Shown in pieces: positions 29,089 to 38,427 of a stretch of 64,000 bases of DNA (positions are counted from its first letter, which is position 1; each line of letters opens with the position of its first letter). The notes under the pieces are model-generated. The model made no database searches. It saw only the letters and a program-made list of their open reading frames with translations, and was not told where the DNA came from. The stretch lies in contig NZ_CP029831.1 of NCBI RefSeq assembly GCF_003233655.1, positions 127,501-191,500 of the forward strand, in the 5' to 3' direction. Position numbers and translations under genes: made by a program. Source of the DNA: Azospirillum ramasamyi. Its GTDB lineage: Bacteria; Pseudomonadota; Alphaproteobacteria; Azospirillales; Azospirillaceae.

Positions 29089-29904
29089 ATGGTGCAGAGC
29101 GTTTACAACAGCGCCTGGGCGGCGCTGACCGGCAGGACCGCAGCGGCCCAGCTGTTTTCCAGCAAGACCGCATCTACCCCATCCTTAACCGCAGCGTCGG
29201 CCGGTGACAGCGTGACGGTCAGCAAGCTCGGCAAGGCCCTGACCGGCTTGGCGGCGAAAGCCTTCGAACATCTCGATTCCGACAGCAGGAAGCAGTTGGA
29301 GGGCCTCGTCGAATCCGGCCGCGTATCGGCGGACGACGCGGTGAAGGGGCTGCGGTCCCTGGCGAAGAATGCACTGTTCAATCGTTTCGCGACCGAGGGC
29401 GGCCACAGCGCCGAAGAGCAGCAGATGGCTGACCGCATGAAGGTCCAGCGCGAACAGAGCGCCGCCGCGAAAGCCGCCGAGAACCCGGACCATGGGGCGG
29501 CGCTCAAGGATCTCGACCAGTTGGGTGAAGTCCAGAAAAACGGATCGATCAGCCAGGAGGACGTGAGCGCCATACACCGATCGGTTTCCGAGCGCCTTAG
29601 GGGATTTGGAGTTTCAGGTAAGCTGCAGTTCGCCAGAGAAGAGGGCGCTTTGATGGAGGCGGTTTTCAAAAGCAAAACGAACCGCTTCGTCGATCTCGAT
29701 TTTGGCGAGGACGATCGTGAAACAAGCGCGACCACGAACAAAATCGCAAGCAAGGATGAACTGGCGGCCGCTGAGCGGCTCTTCGCCGCCGGTTTCAAAC
29801 TCGAGAACAATGCCATGGCGCGCTTTGCCGCCGATTACGACATTCCAGGTCTGGGCAAGGGCGCGATGCCGGCTTGGTCCAGCTTCAAACCGGTCAGCCG
29901 GTAG
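29089..29904 (+). CDS. Uncharacterised helical cytoplasmic protein
   Basis: A 271-residue protein I do not recognise. GGGAG about 7 nt upstream supports the ATG at 29089. The first 50 residues are Ala/Ser/Thr-rich; the rest is mostly helical and charged (KAFEHLDSDSRKQLEGLVES, LKDLDQLGEVQKNGSISQED). NGSISQEDVSAIH looks like a loop-helix of an EF-hand-like or regulatory segment, but lacks the full calcium loop. Bases within 29590-29760 are less GC-rich than the neighbouring suf genes, a weak hint of different origin. No signal peptide. Confidence 0.65.
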   Translation: MVQSVYNSAWAALTGRTAAAQLFSSKTASTPSLTAASAGDSVTVSKLGKALTGLAAKAFEHLDSDSRKQLEGLVESGRVSADDAVKGLRSLAKNALFNRFATEGGHSAEEQQMADRMKVQREQSAAAKAAENPDHGAALKDLDQLGEVQKNGSISQEDVSAIHRSVSERLRGFGVSGKLQFAREEGALMEAVFKSKTNRFVDLDFGEDDRETSATTNKIASKDELAAAERLFAAGFKLENNAMARFAADYDIPGLGKGAMPAWSSFKPVSR

Positions 29905-29974
29905 ACGCTGGCGCCCCGATGCCGCGGAGTCGCCGGCCGTTCCCTCAGGATCCTCTCTTTCAGGAACCTCTCAT

Positions 29975-30868
29975 TCAGGACATGGGATTGGGCGGCGGCT
30001 TCGGCATTTCCGGCAAGGGAATGAAGTCGCCGCTGTCCAGGTCGGGCAGTTTCATCCGTCCGGCCCGCCAGTCGGCCTTGGCCTGCTCGATCCGCTCCTT
30101 CGACGAGGATACGAAGTTCCAGTCGATGAAGCGCTGGCCCAGCGGCTCGCCGCCGACGGCCATGACGATGGAGTGCGTGGAGGCGGTCAGAACCGCCGGA
30201 TGACCGGGGACGAAGACGGCCATCCGGCCCGCATCGAAGCGTTGCCCCTCGGCCTCCACCGATCCCGCCACCACATAGACCGCCCGTTCCCATCCATCCG
30301 CCGGCAGTTCCACCCGGGCGCCGGGGGCGAGATCCCAATGGATGTAGAACAGCGGTGAGTGCGTCCTCACCCCCGCCCTGGCCCCGAACGCCTCGCCCGC
30401 CACCAGCCGGCCGCGCACGCCGCCCTCCTCGAAGACCGGCAGGTCGCCGGTGCCGTAATGGCTGAAGGCGGGGTCGGTCTCCTCATCCGCTACGGGCAGG
30501 GCGACCCAGGCCTGAATGCCGTGCAACCGTCCACCCTCCATCCGCGCCCGCTCGAAGCGTTCGGAATGGGTGATGCCGCGGCCGGCGGTCATCCAGTTCA
30601 CCTCGCCCGGCCGGATCGCCTGTTCGGAGCCCACGCTGTCGCGGTGCATGATCTCGCCCTCGAACAGGTAGGTGACGGTGGACAGGCCGATGTGCGGGTG
30701 GGGGCGTACGTCGACGTCGCGCGGCAGGCCCGGCTGGAAATCGACCGGCCCCATATGGTCGAAGAAGACGAAGGGGCCGACCATCCGCCGCCGAGCGAAG
30801 GGCAGAACCCGCCCCACCTCGAAGCCGCCCAGGCTCTTGCGGCGCTGTTCGATGACAAGTTCCAGCAT
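29975..30868 (-). CDS. Pirin family protein
   Basis: A 297-residue bicupin pirin. The metal ligands of the first cupin are present: HPH in VRPHPHIGLSTVTY (about residues 57-59) and His/Glu in GRGITHSERFER. These match bacterial pirins that act as metal-dependent quercetin dioxygenases or as partners of metabolic enzymes (family knowledge). It lies downstream of an IsdG-like gene on the same strand, with a 42-nt gap, so the two are probably cotranscribed. Its substrate is unknown. Confidence 0.93.
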   Translation of the reverse strand: MLELVIEQRRKSLGGFEVGRVLPFARRRMVGPFVFFDHMGPVDFQPGLPRDVDVRPHPHIGLSTVTYLFEGEIMHRDSVGSEQAIRPGEVNWMTAGRGITHSERFERARMEGGRLHGIQAWVALPVADEETDPAFSHYGTGDLPVFEEGGVRGRLVAGEAFGARAGVRTHSPLFYIHWDLAPGARVELPADGWERAVYVVAGSVEAEGQRFDAGRMAVFVPGHPAVLTASTHSIVMAVGGEPLGQRFIDWNFVSSSKERIEQAKADWRAGRMKLPDLDSGDFIPLPEMPKPPPNPMS

Positions 30869-30910
30869 CGGATTCCCTCCCGGCGGATGGTGTTGCGGCC
30901 CGATATGCGT

Positions 30911-31237
30911 TCAGGCGTCCGGATTGCGCGGCACGCTCTGGATGACTTCGAACCCTTCGAACTCCGGCGGCCCGACATACAGCGGCTTGCTGGTGCCGGC
31001 TTTGCCGTGGGCGGCACGGAAGGCCTCCGACCGCGTCCAGTCCTGAAACGCGGCTTCCGAATTCCAGACGGTGTGGGAGGAATAGAGCCGGTATTCCTCC
31101 CGGTCCGGTCCACGCAGCATGTGGAATTCGACGAATCCCGGAACCTTGTGCAGGTGAACCTCGCGGTTCAGCCAGAGCTCTTCGAAATCCTGCTCCGCCC
31201 CGTGGCGGACCTTGAAGCGGTTCATCGCGATGAACAT
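30911..31237 (-). CDS. IsdG/ABM-type haem-degrading monooxygenase
   Basis: A 108-residue ferredoxin-like alpha/beta-barrel monooxygenase. The residues used by Staphylococcus IsdG for haem cleavage, Asn, Trp and His, all appear at matching places: Asn6 (MNRFKV), Trp67 (FQDWTRSEAF) and His77 (RAAHGKAG). The region TVWNSEAAFQDW is close to the IsdG motif. It probably opens haem to release iron. The ATG at 31237 is set by GGAAGGGAAA upstream; a longer start at 31270 adds 11 unconserved residues. It precedes the pirin gene on the minus strand. A general antibiotic-biosynthesis monooxygenase is the alternative. Confidence 0.85.
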   Translation of the reverse strand: MFIAMNRFKVRHGAEQDFEELWLNREVHLHKVPGFVEFHMLRGPDREEYRLYSSHTVWNSEAAFQDWTRSEAFRAAHGKAGTSKPLYVGPPEFEGFEVIQSVPRNPDA

Positions 31238-31457
31238 GCGGTTTCCCTTCCCGGCGTTATCGGCAGGCACGGCCCCGGACCTGGCCCCGACCTTGACCAG
31301 GATAGAGGTTGGGGCCGCCGCAGTGCAATCAACCCGGTCTGTCGCCCGCTGTCTTCCTGAATGCTTACGATCCGTTAATACAAAGAAGCTCTAATATGGG
31401 ATAACTGTATTATGGCTGGCGGCCGGATCGGTCGAGCACGCAGCCCTGAGGAAAGGC

Positions 31458-34400
31458 ATGACCGGAACAAGCATAACGCAGACGGCAGCGGACAGGCTCC
31501 GCTATAAGCCGCCCGGCACCATTGCGACCATTCTCATCCTGGCTGTTCCGTTCCTGCTGGTTCTCGAAGCGGCATCGCTGACAGGCTCGGGCGATCTTGC
31601 CAACTACCTGCCTCTTCACACCTTCTTCGAGATCTTCGCCATCGCCGTGGCCGCCCTGATCTTCGCGATCGGCTGGCATTCCCACACGGATGAAACGCCG
31701 CCGGCCCTGCTGGCCCTGTCCACCGGCTTCCTCGGGGTGGCGCTGCTCGATTTCGGGCATCTGATGTCCTACGCCGGCATGCCCGATTTCGTTACCCCGT
31801 CGGGACCGGAGAAGGCCATCGCCTTCTGGCTCGCCGCCCGTGGGATGGCGGCGGCGGCGCTCCTGCTCGCCGCCGCCCTGCCTTGGCGTTCCGGATCTGC
31901 GGCGCTGCGATTTCCGCTGATCGGCGCCGTGCTGGCGATCACCGCGGCGGTCTACTGGGTCGTGCTTTGGCAGCCCGGCCTGCTGCCGCGCACCTTCATC
32001 GCCGGCCAGGGGCTGACGCCGTTCAAGATCGTGTTCGAATACGGGCTGGTTCTGCTCTATGCCGGCGCCGCCCTGAACTTCCACAGGAGGCGTCGCGAGG
32101 CCCGCGCGCTGGACGTCCACCGCATGGTGATCGCCGCCATCGCCGTCGCGATCAGCGAACTCTGCTGCACGCTCTACTTCAGCGTCTACGACCTCGCCAA
32201 CCTGGCCGGTCACGTCTACAAGGTCATCGGCTACTGGTACCTGTACCGGGCCGTGTTCGTCACCGCGGTCCATTGCCCCTTCATCGCGCTGCACCAGTCG
32301 GAGCGCGACCTGTGGCGGGAGAAGGAGCGGGCGCGCGTCACCCTGCTGTCGATCGGCGACGGGCTGATCGCGACGGACACCGCCGGCCGAGTGACCCTGA
32401 TGAACCCGGTGGCCGAGCGGCTGACCGGCTGGAACGGTGGCGAGGCGGCCGGACGGCCGGTGACAGAGGTCTTCGACATCGAGAATGCCGAAACCGGGGA
32501 GCGGGTTCCCGTGCCGGTCCAACAGGTGTTGGAGAATGGCCAACTGGTCGGTCTCGCCAACCACACGGTGCTGGTGGCGCGCGACGGCGGCCGCAGCCAC
32601 ATCGCCGACATGGCTTCGCCGATCCGCGACCTCGACGGAACCCTGCACGGCGTGGTCATGGTCTTCCAGGACGTGACCGAAACCTATGCCAGCCGGGAGG
32701 CGCTGAAGGACAGCCTGTCGCTCAACACCGGCATTCTGGAAAGCGCCGCCTGCGGCATCGTCGCCACCACGCTGGACGGCATCATCCGCGTCTTCAACCG
32801 TGAAGCGGAGCGGATCTTCGGCTATCCGGCCGGGGAAATGGTCGGCACGGCCTCCCTGCCCCACCTCTTCGACGGGGAAGAGCTTCGCGCCCATGCCGAC
32901 CGGCTCGCCGCGGAGCTGGGGCACAGGGTTCCCGCGGGGTTCGAGGCCCTGGTCGCCCGTACCCGCGACAGCGGCCTGCCGGATTCCGGCGAATGGACCG
33001 GCCTGCGCAGGGACGGCGCCCGCATCGCCCTCTCCGCCGCCACCAGCGTTCTGCGCGACAGCGGCGGCGCGGTGCGCGGCTATCTGACCGTGGTGATGGA
33101 CATCACCGAGAGGAAGCGGGCGGAACGGCAGATCGAAAGCCTCGCCCATTACGACCCGCTGACCAACCTGCCGAACCGCCGCCTCCTGCTGGAACGGCTG
33201 GACGGCCAGCTGCGCACGGCGCGGCGGAACGGTCGCTGCGGCGCGTTGATGTTCCTCGACCTCGACGACTTCAAGGGGCTGAACGACGCCCATGGCCATG
33301 TCGCCGGCGATACCCTGCTTCGTGAACTGGCGGGCCGGCTGAAGGCCGCGCTGCGCAGGGACGATCTGGTCAGCCGCCTGAGCGGCGACGAGTTCGTCAT
33401 CCTGCTCCCCGACCTGGATGCGACGCCGGAAGGCGCCTCAAAGGTCGCGTGGCGGGTGGCGGAGAAGCTGCGGCAGGCCGTCGCCCGGCCCTTCCGCCTG
33501 GGCAGCCATGGACACAGCATCTTCGCCAGCATCGGCCTGACCGTCTTCCCCAAGACGGCGGAGGAAACGGTGGAGGATCTGCTGACACAGGCCGACATGG
33601 CCATGTATGCCGCCAAGGACGCCGGACGGAACACCATCCGCGACTATGATCCGGCTATGCTGGCCGATGCCCAGGCCCGGCTGGCGTTGCAGCAGGATCT
33701 GCGCAAGGCGGTGGATGCCGGAGAGTTCACGCTGTTCCTGCAGCCGCAGACCGGCGCCGACGGCACCCTGGTCGCTGCCGAGGCGCTGATCCGCTGGCAG
33801 CATCCGCAGCGCGGATTCGTGGCGCCCGGCGCCTTCATCGCGGTGGCCGAGGACTCCGGCCTGATCCTGCCGCTGGGGGACTGGATCCTGATGGAGGCCT
33901 GTCATGTCCTGCGCCGTCTGGCCGATGCTGGCTGCAATTGCCGCCTCTCCGTCAACATCAGTCCGCGCCAGTTCCGCCAGCCGAATTTCTGCGCCGGCGT
34001 CGTCGCCGCGGTCCGCGCCAGCCGCATCGACCCGCGCCTGCTGACGCTGGAGATCACCGAGGGAATCGCCATCGACGACTGTGCCGACACCGTCGCCAAG
34101 ATGTCGGAACTGGCGGCGATCGGGATATCCTTCTCGCTGGACGATTTCGGCACCGGCTTCTCGTCGCTGTCCTACCTGAAGCAGCTGCCGGTGGGAGAGC
34201 TGAAGATCGACCGTTCTTTCGTCCAGGATGTGGACCGCAACAGCCACAACGCCGCGCTGGTGGAAACCATGCTGTCGATCGCCGGCCGGCTTGGATTGAA
34301 GGCGGTGGCGGAGGGGGTGGAAACCGCTGCCGAGCGGGATTTCCTGCGCGACCACGGCTGCGCCATCTTCCAGGGCTATTTTTTCGACCGGCCGATGCCC

Positions 34401-34472
34401 GTCGACGACTTCATGCGCAAATACGTCGTCCCGGCGGAGCGGGCCGCCGCCAGGGAGCCGGCGCTCACCTGA
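31458..34472 (+). CDS. MASE3-PAS-PAS-GGDEF-EAL cyclic-di-GMP enzyme
   Basis: A 1004-residue membrane protein. Residues about 20-275 are a MASE3 sensor with seven or eight helices (LLDFGHLMSYAGMPDFVTP). Two PAS domains follow (about 290-410 and 425-555). The diguanylate cyclase domain (565-725) has SGDEF near residue 641 in place of GGDEF, a variant that can still be active. The EAL phosphodiesterase domain (745-990) has AEALIRW at about 773, NISPRQF, LEITEG, SLDDFGTGFSSL and VAEGVE, so all catalytic motifs are present. It thus may make and degrade c-di-GMP under PAS/MASE3 control. The start has GAGGAAAGGC upstream. Single gene, own promoter. Confidence 0.95.
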   Translation: MTGTSITQTAADRLRYKPPGTIATILILAVPFLLVLEAASLTGSGDLANYLPLHTFFEIFAIAVAALIFAIGWHSHTDETPPALLALSTGFLGVALLDFGHLMSYAGMPDFVTPSGPEKAIAFWLAARGMAAAALLLAAALPWRSGSAALRFPLIGAVLAITAAVYWVVLWQPGLLPRTFIAGQGLTPFKIVFEYGLVLLYAGAALNFHRRRREARALDVHRMVIAAIAVAISELCCTLYFSVYDLANLAGHVYKVIGYWYLYRAVFVTAVHCPFIALHQSERDLWREKERARVTLLSIGDGLIATDTAGRVTLMNPVAERLTGWNGGEAAGRPVTEVFDIENAETGERVPVPVQQVLENGQLVGLANHTVLVARDGGRSHIADMASPIRDLDGTLHGVVMVFQDVTETYASREALKDSLSLNTGILESAACGIVATTLDGIIRVFNREAERIFGYPAGEMVGTASLPHLFDGEELRAHADRLAAELGHRVPAGFEALVARTRDSGLPDSGEWTGLRRDGARIALSAATSVLRDSGGAVRGYLTVVMDITERKRAERQIESLAHYDPLTNLPNRRLLLERLDGQLRTARRNGRCGALMFLDLDDFKGLNDAHGHVAGDTLLRELAGRLKAALRRDDLVSRLSGDEFVILLPDLDATPEGASKVAWRVAEKLRQAVARPFRLGSHGHSIFASIGLTVFPKTAEETVEDLLTQADMAMYAAKDAGRNTIRDYDPAMLADAQARLALQQDLRKAVDAGEFTLFLQPQTGADGTLVAAEALIRWQHPQRGFVAPGAFIAVAEDSGLILPLGDWILMEACHVLRRLADAGCNCRLSVNISPRQFRQPNFCAGVVAAVRASRIDPRLLTLEITEGIAIDDCADTVAKMSELAAIGISFSLDDFGTGFSSLSYLKQLPVGELKIDRSFVQDVDRNSHNAALVETMLSIAGRLGLKAVAEGVETAAERDFLRDHGCAIFQGYFFDRPMPVDDFMRKYVVPAERAAAREPALT

Positions 34473-34534
34473 AACCATTACGCCTGAACCGGCGGGAGAA
34501 GGCCGCTTGGACCTCCCCCGAACCGGCATCCAGG

Positions 34535-35644
34535 TTACTTCTGGGCGACCATCTTGGGCTGGCCGTTGGTCCATTCATACATGACGTAGTTCGGCTTGGT
34601 GATGTCGCCCTTCTTGTCGAACTCGACCTCGCCGACGACGGTGTCGTAGCTGCCGGAATGCAGCGCGTCCGACAGCTTCTTCCCGTCGACGCTGCCGGCC
34701 TTCTGCAGGCCCTGCGCGATCACCTGCACCGCGGCGTAGCTGTAGAAGGCGAAGTTGCCCGGTTCCGGCAGGCCAGCCGCCTTGAAGGAGGCGATCAGCT
34801 CCTGCGCCTTGGGATCGCTGGCCGCCGACGGGCTGTCTGTGTACAGCGTGCCCTCGCCGGCCGGGCCGGTGATCGACCAGTATTCCTGGTTGTTCAGGCC
34901 GTCGCCGGCGATGAACTGCGGCTTCAGCCCCTGCTCCTGCGCCTGACGGACGATCAGGCCCAGCTCCGGGTGATAACCGCCGTAATAGACGGCATCGATC
35001 TTCTTGTCCTTCAGGCTGGTGATCAGCGCCGAGAAGTCGCGCTCGCCGGCGGTGACGGAGCCGCGATAGGCGACCTTGCCGCCGGCCTTCTCCAGCGTGT
35101 CGGCCACGACGTCGGCCAGCCCCTTGCCATAGGCCTGCTTGTCGTCGAGGACCGCGATGTTCTTGCCCTTGAAGGCATCGGCCAGATACTTGCCGGCGAC
35201 CACGCCCTGCTGGTCGTCGCGACCGCAGACGCGGAAGATGTTCGGGTGGCCCTTGGAGGTCAGCAGCGGGTTGGTGGCGGTCGGGGTGATCATCACCACG
35301 CCCTCCTCCTGGTAGACGTCGGCCGCCGGGATGCTGGCGCCGGAGCACAGATGGCCGACGACCGCCGCGACCTGATCGCGGACGAACTGGTTGGCGACAG
35401 CCACCGCCTGCCGCGGGTCGCAGGCGTCGTCGCCCACCTTCAGCACCAGCTTCTGGCCCAGCACGCCGCCCTTGGCGTTGATATCCTCGATCGCCTGCCT
35501 GGCGCCGTACACCGACTGCTCGCCCAGCGCCGCCACCGGACCGGTGGTCGCCGTGCCGAGGCCGATGACGATGTCCGCCTGCGCCGTGCCGAAGCCGGCC
35601 AGCAGTGCCGTCGCACTGACGAAGGAAAGGACGGTGAGACGCAT
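34535..35644 (-). CDS. Branched-chain amino-acid-type ABC transporter binding protein
   Basis: A 369-residue periplasmic LivK/LivJ-type binding protein. The signal peptide is residues 1-23 (cleaved after AQA). Mature features: IVIGLGTATTGPVAALGEQ, GDDACDPRQAVAVANQFV, GHLCSGASIPAADVY with the ligand Ser/Thr region and ITPTATNPLL. AGGAG 8 nt upstream fixes the ATG at 35644. No permease or ATPase gene adjoins it, so it must work with a Liv transporter encoded elsewhere. It is divergent from the iclR-dgo operon; their shared control region has paired repeats, so the ligand might be connected to that operon rather than a branched-chain amino acid (inference). Confidence 0.9.
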   Translation of the reverse strand: MRLTVLSFVSATALLAGFGTAQADIVIGLGTATTGPVAALGEQSVYGARQAIEDINAKGGVLGQKLVLKVGDDACDPRQAVAVANQFVRDQVAAVVGHLCSGASIPAADVYQEEGVVMITPTATNPLLTSKGHPNIFRVCGRDDQQGVVAGKYLADAFKGKNIAVLDDKQAYGKGLADVVADTLEKAGGKVAYRGSVTAGERDFSALITSLKDKKIDAVYYGGYHPELGLIVRQAQEQGLKPQFIAGDGLNNQEYWSITGPAGEGTLYTDSPSAASDPKAQELIASFKAAGLPEPGNFAFYSYAAVQVIAQGLQKAGSVDGKKLSDALHSGSYDTVVGEVEFDKKGDITKPNYVMYEWTNGQPKMVAQK

Positions 35645-35886
35645 ATTATTTCTCCTGGGATGACCATTTTGCGCCGGACCACGCGCAACGGCCCCGGCAC
35701 ATTCCCATTTCTGACCCAAGCGACAGGATTTTGAAAGCGCGATCATGGGTGGCCCGGCACGTGGACCACCCCCCGCGGCTCTTCGTCGTCGCCCAGAGAT
35801 GTCTCACTATTTGGCATAGCACGAAACTATTTGACACATATTGAGACATACGCAAGCATGCAAAAAACGACGGCAACACACAAGTC
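35645..35886. promoter_or_regulatory. Divergent control region, livK-like/iclR, with nested repeats
   Basis: A 242-base region. ATGTCTCA (35799-35806) and TGAGACAT (35842-35849) form a perfect 8-bp inverted repeat with a 35-base interior. Inside lie two direct copies of ACTATTTGrCA (35806-35816 and 35826-35836) exactly 20 bp apart. TTGACA at 35831-35836 is a -35-like hexamer for the iclR direction. The arrangement fits cooperative binding of an IclR dimer pair. Confidence 0.5.
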
Positions 35887-36699
35887 ATGGGCGGCATCAT
35901 CCAAGGAAGCGAGCAGGAAGCGGAAGCCGGCAAGCCGCAGGGCGCCGGAACCCAAACCCTGCTGCGTGGTCTGGCCTTGCTGGAATGCGTGGCGGCCGGG
36001 GTCGGCGACGTGAAGGGGATCGCGGCGCGGCTCGGCACCCCGCGCAGCACCACCCACCGCATGCTCGTCAGCCTCGTGGCCGAAGGGTATCTGCACCATA
36101 TCCCCTACAAGGGCTATCTGCTGGGCCCGAAGCTGATCCAGCTGGGGATGAAGGCGCTGGAGCAGCGCCCCCTGGTCGCCGTCGCCCGCCCGCATATCGA
36201 GGGGCTGGCACTGGCAACCGGCGACACCGTCCATCTCGGCGTCGAGGACAACGGCGAGGTCTTCTATCTCGACAAGATTCCCGGCACCCGCGGGCTGGAG
36301 ATGCGGTCCCGCACCGGACAGCGCATGCCCATCGCCTCCACCGGATTGGGCAAGGCGCTGATGCTGGGCATGACCCCCGCCCGCTGGGCATCGCTGCACG
36401 CCCTGCTCTGCTCCCCCGACGCGCCGGCCGACCGGCCGCGTCCCGCGGACTGGCCGCAGTTCCGGATGCAGTTGGACCGCTACCTCGCCCAGGGCTGGGC
36501 GATGGATTTGGAAGAGAACGAACTCGGCATCCGCTGCGTCTCCGCGCCGGTGCGCGACGGCCGGAATCTGGTGGTGGCGGCGATCAGCGTCGCCAGCGCC
36601 GTCCCCTACATGCCCGACGACCGCATGGCCACTCTGGGACCGCTGGTCCGTGCCACGGCGGACGCGATATCCAAGGATCTGGGATGGATCTCACGATAA
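35887..36699 (+). CDS. IclR family transcriptional regulator
   Basis: A 270-residue IclR regulator: winged helix (about 20-85, TLLRGLALLECVAAG, STTHRMLVSLVAEGYL) and the C-terminal effector domain (about 95-265, GDTVHLGVEDNGEVFYLDK, STGLGKALML, GIRCVSAPVRD). It overlaps dgoK by 16 nt and leads the operon, so it most likely responds to the sugar acid catabolised by the downstream genes (inference). The start has no strong ribosome site; position 35887 is the most upstream ATG in frame that leaves a normal family length. Confidence 0.9.
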   Translation: MGGIIQGSEQEAEAGKPQGAGTQTLLRGLALLECVAAGVGDVKGIAARLGTPRSTTHRMLVSLVAEGYLHHIPYKGYLLGPKLIQLGMKALEQRPLVAVARPHIEGLALATGDTVHLGVEDNGEVFYLDKIPGTRGLEMRSRTGQRMPIASTGLGKALMLGMTPARWASLHALLCSPDAPADRPRPADWPQFRMQLDRYLAQGWAMDLEENELGIRCVSAPVRDGRNLVVAAISVASAVPYMPDDRMATLGPLVRATADAISKDLGWISR

Positions 36700-37697
36700 C
36701 CTCCACCGCCGACGCCACCACCGAACCGGCGCTGGTCGCGCTGGACTGGGGGACGTCGAGCCTGCGCGGCTTCCTGATGGACAGCGACGCGCGCGTGGTT
36801 GCCGAACGGGCGTCCGCCCACGGCATCCAGAACCTGCCGCAGCCCGGCCCGGCCGGATTCGACGCCGCGCTGGCCGCCCTGTGCGGGGACTGGCTGGACG
36901 CGCATCCCGGCTTGCCGGTGGTGGCCGGCGGCATGGTCGGCAGCGCCCAGGGCTGGGTCGAGGCGCCCTATGTCACCACCCCGGCCGACGCGGCGACCCT
37001 GGCCGACAAGGCGGCGCGGGTGGTGACGGCGGCCGGCCGCCCCATCCTGATCGCCCCCGGCGTTCTGCACGACCCGGCCGGCGCGCCCCCCGACGTGATG
37101 CGGGGCGAGGAAATCCAGATCGCCGGCGCGCTGGCCCAGAATGCCGACTGGGCGCGGAACGCCTGCATCGCGATGCCCGGCACCCATTCGAAATGGGTCC
37201 GCGTCACCGACGGGCGCGTCACCGCCTTCTCCTCCTTCATGACGGGGGAGCTGTTCGCGGTCCTGAAGACCCATTCCCTGCTCGGCCGCCTGATGCCCGC
37301 CGACCGCGAGGCATCGCCCGAGGATGAGGCGGCGGCCTTCGCCGTCGGCATCCGCGCCGCGCAATCCGCCGGCCCCGGCGACCTGCCCCACCAGCTGTTC
37401 GCGACCCGCACGCTGGGCCTGACCAAACGCATGCCGGCCGAGGCGCTGGCGCATTACCTGTCGGGCCTGCTGATCGGGCACGAGCTGCGCGCCGGCCTCG
37501 CTCTGCTGGCGGAGATGCCGGCGGGCACGCCGCTGCTGCTGATCGGCGCCCCGGCGCTGTGCAGCCGCTATGGCCGCGGTCTGGCCGCCTTCGGCGTCAC
37601 GCCGGCGGCACAGCTCGGCAATACCGCCCCGCGCGGCCTGTTCCAGTTCGCCGCCGCGGCCGGGCTGCTTCCGGCCGGCACCACCCCTGCACGATGA
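36684..37697 (+). CDS. dgoK: 2-dehydro-3-deoxygalactonokinase
   Basis: A 337-residue sugar-acid kinase of the DgoK family that phosphorylates 2-keto-3-deoxygalactonate at C6 with ATP. Motifs: the ATP-binding start LVALDWGTSSLRGFLMD (about residues 16-32), VVAGGMVGSAQGW, MRGEEIQIAGAL, MPGTHSKWVRV and SSFMTGELFAVL. The ATG at 36684 lies inside the end of iclR (16-nt overlap), suggesting coupling. The aldolase gene follows after 7 nt. Confidence 0.93.
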   Translation: MDLTITSTADATTEPALVALDWGTSSLRGFLMDSDARVVAERASAHGIQNLPQPGPAGFDAALAALCGDWLDAHPGLPVVAGGMVGSAQGWVEAPYVTTPADAATLADKAARVVTAAGRPILIAPGVLHDPAGAPPDVMRGEEIQIAGALAQNADWARNACIAMPGTHSKWVRVTDGRVTAFSSFMTGELFAVLKTHSLLGRLMPADREASPEDEAAAFAVGIRAAQSAGPGDLPHQLFATRTLGLTKRMPAEALAHYLSGLLIGHELRAGLALLAEMPAGTPLLLIGAPALCSRYGRGLAAFGVTPAAQLGNTAPRGLFQFAAAAGLLPAGTTPAR

Positions 37698-37704
37698 GCG
37701 CGCC

Positions 37705-38358
37705 ATGACCGAGCTTTCGCTTTCCGCCCGCTTCGATGCCGCCTTCTCCGCCCTGCCGCTGGTCGCGATCCTGCGCGGCCTGACCCCGGCGGAGGCGGAG
37801 CCGGCGGCGGCGGCACTCTACGAGGCGGGATTCCGGCTGATCGAGGTGCCGCTGAACTCGCCCGACCCGTTCGACAGCATCGCCGCCATCCGCCGTGCCC
37901 TGCCCTCCGACGCCCTGGTCGGGGCCGGCACGGTGCTGACGCTGGATGCCGTGGAGCGGCTGTCCGCCATCGGCGCCGATCTGGTGGTGATGCCGCATGC
38001 CGACACCGCGATCATCCGTGCCGCCAAATCGCGCTCGATGGTCTGCACCCCCGGCGTCGCCACCGCGACGGAAGCTTTCGCCGCGCTCGCCGCCGGGGCC
38101 GACGCGCTGAAACTGTTCCCCGCCGAACAGATCCCCCCGACCGTGGTGAAGGCCCTGCGCGCGGTGATCCCGCACAGCGTGCGGCTGCTGCCGGTCGGCG
38201 GCATCACGCCCGACACCATGCAGCCTTTCCGCGCCGCCGGCGCTTCCGGCTTCGGGCTGGGTTCGGCGCTCTACAGCCCCGGCATGCCGGTGGCCGAGAT
38301 CGCGGTCCGCGCCAAGCGCTTCGCCCAGGCCTGGGCGGAAGGTTCGTCCGGCCGCTGA
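37705..38358 (+). CDS. dgoA: 2-dehydro-3-deoxy-6-phosphogalactonate aldolase
   Basis: A 217-residue KDPG/KDPGal aldolase. It splits the phosphorylated keto-deoxy acid to pyruvate and glyceraldehyde 3-phosphate. Motifs: PLVAILRGLTPAEA with the conserved Arg, RLIEVPLNSP with the catalytic Glu, GAGTVLT, VCTPGVATATEA and the Schiff-base lysine in ALKLFPAEQ. The pairing with dgoK favours KDPGal over KDPG. No dehydratase (DgoD or IlvD/Edd type) is present in this cluster. Confidence 0.93.
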   Translation: MTELSLSARFDAAFSALPLVAILRGLTPAEAEPAAAALYEAGFRLIEVPLNSPDPFDSIAAIRRALPSDALVGAGTVLTLDAVERLSAIGADLVVMPHADTAIIRAAKSRSMVCTPGVATATEAFAALAAGADALKLFPAEQIPPTVVKALRAVIPHSVRLLPVGGITPDTMQPFRAAGASGFGLGSALYSPGMPVAEIAVRAKRFAQAWAEGSSGR

Positions 38359-38427
38359 TCGACCTCCCTTCCTGATCGTCGTCTTTCAACGACCGGCGCA
38401 GAAGCCGGCACACCCAGAGGGATTGCC

